Shown: piece after piece, positions 14,741 through 20,303 of the stretch | Position numbering within the stretch: the stretch's first letter is position 1 | Layout: every line of letters starts with the position of its first letter | DNA from: CBFIJI01 sp965662885 | GTDB taxonomy: Bacteria > Bacteroidota > Bacteroidia > Flavobacteriales > Flavobacteriaceae | Length of the DNA stretch: 20,303 bases | Direction of reading: 5' to 3' | Assembly: GCA_965662885.1 (NCBI GenBank) | Contig: CBFIJI010000029.1 | Span: forward strand, 1-20,303 | The notes under the pieces: generated by a model | Told to the model about the DNA's origin: nothing | The model's input: the letters and a program-made list of their open reading frames with translations, nothing else | The model's database searches: none | Translations under genes and position numbers: made by a program

Positions 14741-17700
14741 TTATTTCACCACAAACATTCTTGTTTTGTCTCCTTCGTTGGTGGATTTTAGTCGTAAGAT
14801 GTAGACCCCTGCATTTAAATGGGAAACATTCATTTTAAAGGTGTGTACCCCTGCTGGTTTACTTTGATTTAAAACAGGAACACTGATCATTCTACCGTCT
14901 ATAGCATTGATGCTTATCGTTATTTTGGCACTCACGGATAAGCGATAGGTGAAATAGGTTATTTCCTCACTTGGATTGGGGTAGTTTTGAAATAACTTAT
15001 AGTTTTTCAACAGTTCTTTTTGAGGACCATTAATGATTAGTGTAAAATTAGTTGTAGTTTTTCCTTTGCTATTACTTGCACTGATCGGAAGCTTATAGGT
15101 GTCAATCTCCACTGTTTCTTCCCATTGAATTCTACCATTTTCAGGGTCAATAGAAATTCCAGTGATGGGATCTTCTTCAAAGGAAAACACTCCTTTTTGT
15201 CCATTCCAATTGATGTTGGGTACTACTGATTCTCCTGCATTATTGACAAGGGATTCTATGGTGTCTGGAGAATAAGAAAACTCGGAGGGTTTATAAATTG
15301 GTGGTCCCTCTTTGATAAGAAGCATTTCAACATCGACACTTCCAAAAGCGTTGCTGGCTTGAATTTCAATACGGTGTTCCCCTTCCTCCAAAGAGGTGTT
15401 CCAAGAAACTACTCCAGTAATAGGATCAATAGAAATTTCAGGCTCGGTTGGATTAACAAGCTTAAACACACCCACATGATTGTTCCAGTTGATTTTTGGA
15501 GGGTAGGATTCTCCACTGGTTTCGAATGGAATATTAAAGGTGTCAGGGGTATATTTAAAGTTTGTTGGCTGTAAGTTATTGTTGTTTTCATCTTCCTCCT
15601 CTTCTTCATTCTTTTCAACAATAAGTGTAAAAGAAGTTGTTGTACTTCCAGCACTGTTTGAGGCGCTGATTGTTAAAGTATGACTTCCTTCTTTGGAAAG
15701 CGTATCCCATTGAATTACCCCTGTTTTTGGATCGATTTCTATTCCTTCAATGGAAGCACTATTGATTGCAAATGTTCCATTTTCATTATTCCACTTGATT
15801 TGAGGAGGCGAGGTATTCCCAGATTCCCCGAAATCAACATCCAAGGTGTTGGGCTGATAAAAGAAATTAGAGGGAGGTAAAACACCTGCTTTTTGATTTA
15901 AAGTAAATGTAGTGGAAACACTACCCAGAGCGTTTTGAGCAACAACAATAAGCTCATAGGTTCCTGAGGTTAGACCACTTTCCCATTGAATTTCACCAGA
16001 CTCTTTATTGATGGTAATTTTTTCAGAGGGGTTATTTTCAATACTAAAATCTCCTTTATTATTATTCCATTTGATTTTAGGGAGGGAAGATTTCCCAGGA
16101 TAAAGGTCGTTTCCGATTTGTTGATCGGGTTGATAATAAAATTCTGAAGGAGGAAAGAATTGATTTTCTTTAGTTCTATTGATGATAAAAGTTCCTGTAG
16201 CAGTTCCTAAACTGTTTTTAGCAATGATGTTTAAACTGTAGTTACCTTCTTTAAGTTCTATATTCCATTTAATTACCCCAGAATTTTCATCGATAGAAAT
16301 ATTGGAATCTGGGTTGTTTTCAATTTCAAAAGTACCCTCATCAAAGTTCCAATTAATTTCAGGAGGGTTAGAACTACCTGCACGTTGATTAAGCGAGGAG
16401 ACAAGGGCAGGGGAGTAATAAAAATCAGAAGGTTTTTCAGGGTCTTTACTAATTAGTGTAAATGAAGTTGTTGTTGTTCCAAGGCTATTGGAAGCCGTTA
16501 CCGTAAGGTCGTAAGTTCCAGTAGTCAATCCAGCCATCCATTTAATAATTCCTGTAGATTGATCAATACTGATATTGGGCAGGGTTGGGGAGAGTTTATA
16601 CTCACCAACTTTATTGTTCCAGTTTACCGTTGGTGAAACAGATGTTCCTGTAGTTCCATTTTGTATAGTAATAGAATTGGTTGAATAACTTAAATCGGTA
16701 GGACTTGCGGTTCCCTGTTTAATGATGGTATAAGTGGTGTTAACTATTCCCATAGTATTGGAAGCGGTAACGGTAAGCGTATGGGTTTTTGAAGCAAGAT
16801 CACTAGTCCATGAAAGAACCCCTGTTTTTTCGTTGATGAAAATTTCTGCTGTTGAAGGACTGACCCTAAAAGTACCCTTATCGTTATTCCAATTAACTGT
16901 TGGTTTAACAGAGATTCCATGACTTCTAAGCGGAGTTGTTATGGTGTTTTCAGAATAACTCAAATTGGTTGGACTTGTGGTTTCCTGTTTAATAATGATA
17001 TAGGTAGTGGTAACTATTCCAACTGTATTTGAGGCGGTTACGGTCAATGAATGTGTGCCTGTTTGAAGATTAGCTGTCCAACTAATAACTCCCGATGTAG
17101 GATGAATTGATAAATTTTGTGTAGTTGGTCTGATCTTAAAAGTACCGTCTTCGCCGTTCCATTCAATTGTTGGCTTAACGGATGTGCCAGCTTTTTTATA
17201 AGCTGCTGTAGTGCTACTCGGTGTATAACTTAAATTGGTAGGGCTTGCAGTACCTTCTTTAATAATGATATAGGTAGTGGTAACTATTCCAACTGTATTT
17301 GAGGCTGTTACAGTCAATGAATGTGTACCTGCCTTAAGATTACCTGTCCAACTAATAACTCCTGATGTAGGATGAATTGATAAATTTTGTGTAGTTGGGC
17401 TAATACTAAATGTCCCTTTTATACCATGCCATTCAATGGTAGGGGGTACCGAATTTCCTGATTCTGAAAGACCAATTGTGGTAGTACTGGGTGTATAGCT
17501 GATTTCAAGATCAGGGTTTATCGGGATATTTAGAATAATTGGAGCCCCTGCAAACATTTCTTCCTGATAGTTGTATTTTACCCCATCAGTATTGTCTGGC
17601 AAATCAATGGTTATTGTACTACCGTCTTTTGTTGTGGATACAGTTGCTGATTCGCCATCAGTAGTTTTTATTCCTTTAAATTGATAGGAATAGTTTCCAG

Positions 17701-20303
17701 GTTTAAGTTTTTGTGGAATTTTTATTTCAATGGAGACAGAAGTGAGGTCATGCAACGCATCTGTAACAGTTAGTTTAACATCATTTTCCAATACTTCTCG
17801 CATAACAACTGCTGGCTTATTTACTTGGATCCAGTCCGTACTTGTTGTGCTAAAAGAAACTGTACCTGCTTTATAAAAAGCTGCTTGCAACAGTTTTTTC
17901 GGTTTGTTATAAATAGCGTGATAATTTTCTTCATCGACCAAAAATTGGTTATTTTCTTGGTATTGTTTTACAATATTTGGCATATCACTGTGGGTAACAT
18001 TGGCAACCAAAACATAATGATAGCCATCCAAAGCGGTATTATCAGGATTTATACCGTGGTCTAATGCAATGATGTAATTGGAACTAACTTTAATATTTGG
18101 ATCTGTAACATTAATATTGCTACCTGTTTTGATGAATAATTGTTGATTGGGTTTAGGAAAAATGATATAGCCTTTGTTGTCATGGGTGATCCAAGTGGGG
18201 TTTGTTGTTAGCGTAAAAGTCTTATCATGACTTGTATTATTTTGAAGCGTTTGCATGGTTCCACCATTGATGGAATAATACAAAGGTTGGTCGTGATTGG
18301 ATTGGTCTATGGTGGTAATGATATTTTTGTTTTCACCTTCAAATTTTCTTTTTATTTTAGAACCCAAGGCAGTACCATTTTTACCAATCAAATGATAGGA
18401 CTTATAGGCGGTTGCAACGGCATGGGTTGGAAGTCGATCTAGTCTGTGTGGATCATTTGTGTCTGTTGAAGGAGTAGGATCATAGAAAAAGGCAGAGGCC
18501 CCAAAGTTTCCATCGGATAATATTCCTGAAAATTTATTCAAACCAGGTCCAGCATCTGCAGCTCCACCTGAAGGCTGGGCATCTGTTCTCCATTCTTCTG
18601 TAACACCCGGGAGTGCATTCCAATCGTATTGTTTCAAAACACTTTGACTGTATTCATCTCCACCCACTTTTAATTGAAAAACCCCACTTCCAGCATGCCA
18701 AGATTTTCGAGTGCTACCAAAATCTTCAGCACCTGCAGTTCTTTTAGATTTTTGCTTGACTGAAAAGAAAAAATTACCTTCATTGTTTTCACGGCGATGT
18801 AAAAGATAATCTGCATTCCAAAATGCTACTGTTTCACTATGCTTATGTGTATTGTCCTCGTTATTTTTGTTGAATGAAGTTAATTCCGCTTCATTATTGA
18901 TTTTAGTTGTAGCGGATTTTCCATGAATGAGTTTATTTACATCATTTTTGATATCTCTAATTGTGAACTTTTTTAAATCACTATAGAAGCTTCGACCAGT
19001 AAGAACGTAATCTAAATATTGTTTATAGATAATTCTTCTATAGGTGTAATTGATTCTGTCTGTGACAAACTGATAACCTGAATCTTCAAAGGGTAGTGGG
19101 GAATTTTTAAAATATTCTATTCCTTCTATTGCGGTGACTAGCCACTCGTAGCCATAAGCCTTTAGAGCAACATCAGAAGCTCCATGACCTGAGTGATGTG
19201 TTGCTGTTCCATCTGGGAAAAAACCAGATTGGTTATACATATGAGAGGGTGATGAAAGTCTATTATTCCAATGCCTTATATCATACAGTATTCCACGAGG
19301 ACTCCAACCTTTGGCAAATAATTTTCCTTCAAATTCGGTTCCATTATAAAAATCATCGTACCAATAGGGAACATAGGTTATAGGACGATTATAATCTTCC
19401 CACAATACTCCCATTCCTAGTATGGAGCGCATTCTGTGTCCGATATTGGCATCGGACCAAGCTCCCTCTGAGTAGTTGGTATCTGAAATATTTTTCCAAC
19501 GTTGATTACTATTATTCATATCCCGCCTAGAGGTTACGATGGAGAAAAACAGTTGAAAAAAGCGATAGGTAGCTTCTCTTAATTGAATTGCTTCAGGGTC
19601 ACCATTTTTAATATCTTCAACCAAGTGGGGCATAATAATAACCAATGGAGCATTGAGAAAATCTGTAAACACCCACTGGTGTGTTACATCTCCATGGCTT
19701 ATATTTTTATTTATTAGGTACAAGCCTTGAAAGCCATCACCAATTTTATCTCCGTTTGTGGGAGTGTAATCATCGTGAAATACGGGCACTCTATTCATAT
19801 AGGCGGTTGCAGCTTTATAAATGGCTTTCCTTAGTTCAGTCGATTGATAATGAATGGATTTTGAATCGGCATAGGCATATCCCATAGCTCCAATTTGCTT
19901 CCCCAAGTCTAATAATTTTGATTTCAATTTGCTGATATTTAGTGGTGAATCTGTATATATTTCATCATAAGTAAGACTGAGAAGTTGACCCTTATTGGCG
20001 TTGGCATCATTAATTAAATTGGTAATCTTGTCATCGGTTAGTTTAGTTCTACCATAAAGAAGACCGTTTACAATTGTTTTTGGAGCATAATCTTCCCACA
20101 GATGTTTCCATACTGTTTTATCAACCACATTAATGGTTATATCCTTGACTGTAAGTGTTTTTGTACCACTTTTTAAAGCAATTTTTAAATTATAGGCTCC
20201 AGTTGTATTTGGAAGACTTTTGCCAGATGCAACACGCAATTCACCTACAAGCAGTCCCTTCATTTTGGCAATGTTTTCCCTTATTGATTTTAATGAAAAC
20301 AGT
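14741..20303 (-). CDS. T9SS-secreted polysaccharide lyase family 8-like protein with nine Ig-like repeats, 5' end beyond window
   Basis: The frame stays open past the ATG at 20263 to the window edge (upstream residues read LFSLKSIRENIAK), so the true start lies outside and at least 1853 residues are encoded. Residue numbers here count from that ATG. Residues 1-48 look like the end of a beta-sandwich domain. About 50-440 is an alpha/alpha-toroid of the PL8 type, with FFPDGTATHH (348-357) at the catalytic-His region and YVLTGRSFY (419-427) where PL8 has its catalytic Arg. About 475-795 is the super-sandwich domain (AFWNADYLLHRR, DWNALPGVT, FSGILSDGNFGASAF). 802-915 resembles the PL8 C-terminal domain (WIQVNKPAVV). 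Then come nine ~90-residue repeats (918-1750) and a T9SS type A sorting domain (1751-1840). PL8 enzymes cleave uronic-acid glycans such as hyaluronan, chondroitin or xanthan by beta-elimination; the substrate here is not determined. The protein should be exported to the cell surface or medium. Confidence 0.9.
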   Translation of the reverse strand, partial: LFSLKSIRENIAKMKGLLVGELRVASGKSLPNTTGAYNLKIALKSGTKTLTVKDITINVVDKTVWKHLWEDYAPKTIVNGLLYGRTKLTDDKITNLINDANANKGQLLSLTYDEIYTDSPLNISKLKSKLLDLGKQIGAMGYAYADSKSIHYQSTELRKAIYKAATAYMNRVPVFHDDYTPTNGDKIGDGFQGLYLINKNISHGDVTHQWVFTDFLNAPLVIIMPHLVEDIKNGDPEAIQLREATYRFFQLFFSIVTSRRDMNNSNQRWKNISDTNYSEGAWSDANIGHRMRSILGMGVLWEDYNRPITYVPYWYDDFYNGTEFEGKLFAKGWSPRGILYDIRHWNNRLSSPSHMYNQSGFFPDGTATHHSGHGASDVALKAYGYEWLVTAIEGIEYFKNSPLPFEDSGYQFVTDRINYTYRRIIYKQYLDYVLTGRSFYSDLKKFTIRDIKNDVNKLIHGKSATTKINNEAELTSFNKNNEDNTHKHSETVAFWNADYLLHRRENNEGNFFFSVKQKSKRTAGAEDFGSTRKSWHAGSGVFQLKVGGDEYSQSVLKQYDWNALPGVTEEWRTDAQPSGGAADAGPGLNKFSGILSDGNFGASAFFYDPTPSTDTNDPHRLDRLPTHAVATAYKSYHLIGKNGTALGSKIKRKFEGENKNIITTIDQSNHDQPLYYSINGGTMQTLQNNTSHDKTFTLTTNPTWITHDNKGYIIFPKPNQQLFIKTGSNINVTDPNIKVSSNYIIALDHGINPDNTALDGYHYVLVANVTHSDMPNIVKQYQENNQFLVDEENYHAIYNKPKKLLQAAFYKAGTVSFSTTSTDWIQVNKPAVVMREVLENDVKLTVTDALHDLTSVSIEIKIPQKLKPGNYSYQFKGIKTTDGESATVSTTKDGSTITIDLPDNTDGVKYNYQEEMFAGAPIILNIPINPDLEISYTPSTTTIGLSESGNSVPPTIEWHGIKGTFSISPTTQNLSIHPTSGVISWTGNLKAGTHSLTVTASNTVGIVTTTYIIIKEGTASPTNLSYTPSSTTAAYKKAGTSVKPTIEWNGEDGTFKIRPTTQNLSIHPTSGVISWTANLQTGTHSLTVTASNTVGIVTTTYIIIKQETTSPTNLSYSENTITTPLRSHGISVKPTVNWNNDKGTFRVSPSTAEIFINEKTGVLSWTSDLASKTHTLTVTASNTMGIVNTTYTIIKQGTASPTDLSYSTNSITIQNGTTGTSVSPTVNWNNKVGEYKLSPTLPNISIDQSTGIIKWMAGLTTGTYDLTVTASNSLGTTTTSFTLISKDPEKPSDFYYSPALVSSLNQRAGSSNPPEINWNFDEGTFEIENNPDSNISIDENSGVIKWNIELKEGNYSLNIIAKNSLGTATGTFIINRTKENQFFPPSEFYYQPDQQIGNDLYPGKSSLPKIKWNNNKGDFSIENNPSEKITINKESGEIQWESGLTSGTYELIVVAQNALGSVSTTFTLNQKAGVLPPSNFFYQPNTLDVDFGESGNTSPPQIKWNNENGTFAINSASIEGIEIDPKTGVIQWDTLSKEGSHTLTISASNSAGSTTTSFTLIVEKNEEEEEDENNNNLQPTNFKYTPDTFNIPFETSGESYPPKINWNNHVGVFKLVNPTEPEISIDPITGVVSWNTSLEEGEHRIEIQASNAFGSVDVEMLLIKEGPPIYKPSEFSYSPDTIESLVNNAGESVVPNINWNGQKGVFSFEEDPITGISIDPENGRIQWEETVEIDTYKLPISASNSKGKTTTNFTLIINGPQKELLKNYKLFQNYPNPSEEITYFTYRLSVSAKITISINAIDGRMISVPVLNQSKPAGVHTFKMNVSHLNAGVYILRLKSTNEGDKTRMFVVK
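14744..15013 (-). other. T9SS type A C-terminal sorting domain of the lyase
   Basis: The last 90 residues show the standard Por secretion tail: FQNYPNPSEEITYFTY, a run of beta strands, DGRMISVPV, HLNAGVYILRLKS and a basic end KTRMFVVK. Such domains direct proteins through the type IX secretion system and are removed or anchored at the surface. This is a Bacteroidota-specific mark. Confidence 0.93.
15014..17512 (-). repeat. nine tandem ~90-codon Ig-like (He_PIG-like) repeats inside the lyase gene
   Basis: Each unit reads roughly P-x-x-[LF]-x-Y-x-P ... G-x-S-x-x-P-x-[IV]-x-W-N ... G-x-F ... I-x-I-[DH]-x-x-[TS]-G-V-I-x-W ... G-x-[HY]-x-L-T-[VI]-x-A-S-N-x-x-G-x-x-x-T-x-[FY]-x-[IL]-I. Unit boundaries on the minus strand are about 17512, 17245, 16975, 16705, 16432, 16153, 15877, 15568 and 15289, ending at 15014. 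Units 1-3 are most alike; units 5 and 6 share an IENNP insertion; unit 7 ends in an acidic EEEEEDENNNN linker. The fold resembles putative Ig domains common in secreted Bacteroidota enzymes, which serve as spacers or carbohydrate-contact modules. Confidence 0.92.
16991..17400 (-). repeat. near-identical DNA blocks shared by repeat units 1 and 2
   Basis: The 140 bases at 16991-17130 match 17261-17400 (offset exactly 270 bases) at all but 9 positions by my hand count, while the next 50 bases match at only about 31. The block encodes the second half of the Ig-like unit. Confidence 0.9.

Noticed and set aside
14718..14742. CGTT-TAAT-AACG followed by T-rich sequence between convergent glyA and lyase genes
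   Set aside because: A 4-pair stem with little GC; it may help termination but cannot be supported from sequence alone.
15014..17512. CRISPR-like or mobile-element array suggested by regular ~270-base periodicity
   Set aside because: The period is a multiple of three, stays in one open frame and encodes Ig-like domains; there are no short direct repeats with unique spacers and no transposase.
15359..19887. Several plus-strand open frames of 60-80 codons across the lyase gene
   Set aside because: They run antisense to a continuous, family-consistent frame of more than 1800 codons and recur with the repeat period; they are shadows of the repeats.

Overview
The window looks like a chromosomal segment of an AT-rich member of the Bacteroidota, most likely a (marine-type) Flavobacteriia. 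Three things in the sequence support this: the last gene ends in a type IX secretion (Por/T9SS) type A sorting domain; several genes are preceded by the Bacteroidota -7 promoter box TAnnTTTG instead of a clear Shine-Dalgarno; and the proteins (ClpB, GlyA, SmpB, DUF1015, YggS) have Bacteroidota-type sequences. No tRNA, rRNA, CRISPR, integrase or transposase was seen, and no gap between genes exceeds about 140 bases.

Layout. Positions 1-6907 carry seven genes on the minus strand, read right to left: a Gfo/Idh/MocA oxidoreductase, a DUF1015 protein, a YggS-type PLP homeostasis protein, a DEDDh exonuclease with a degenerate GIY-YIG module, a voltage-gated-type K+ channel with a C-terminal zinc ribbon, miaA (overlapping the channel gene), and a secreted M20-type peptidase cut by the left edge. 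A divergent pcm (protein-L-isoaspartate methyltransferase) lies at 6996-7637 on the plus strand. Positions 7709-13285 are again minus strand: bifunctional NAD(P)H-hydrate epimerase/dehydratase, clpB, smpB and a secreted dienelactone hydrolase. A divergent glyA follows at 13424-14701. The right end, 14741 to beyond the edge, is one very large minus-strand gene for a secreted polysaccharide lyase (PL8-like) with nine tandem Ig-like repeats and a T9SS tail.

Function. Most of the window is core upkeep: tRNA modification (MiaA), protein repair and quality control (Pcm, ClpB, SmpB), metabolite repair (NAD(P)HX), PLP homeostasis (YggS) and one-carbon metabolism (GlyA). The accessory part is the giant lyase, which suggests growth on uronic-acid-containing polysaccharides. 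I found no clear new multi-gene system. The observations most worth following are: -7 promoter boxes placed 4-6 bases from start codons, which predict leaderless mRNAs; the architecture, intragenic sequence homogenisation and altered active-site signature of the lyase; and small departures from family norms in the channel, the exonuclease and the M20 peptidase.
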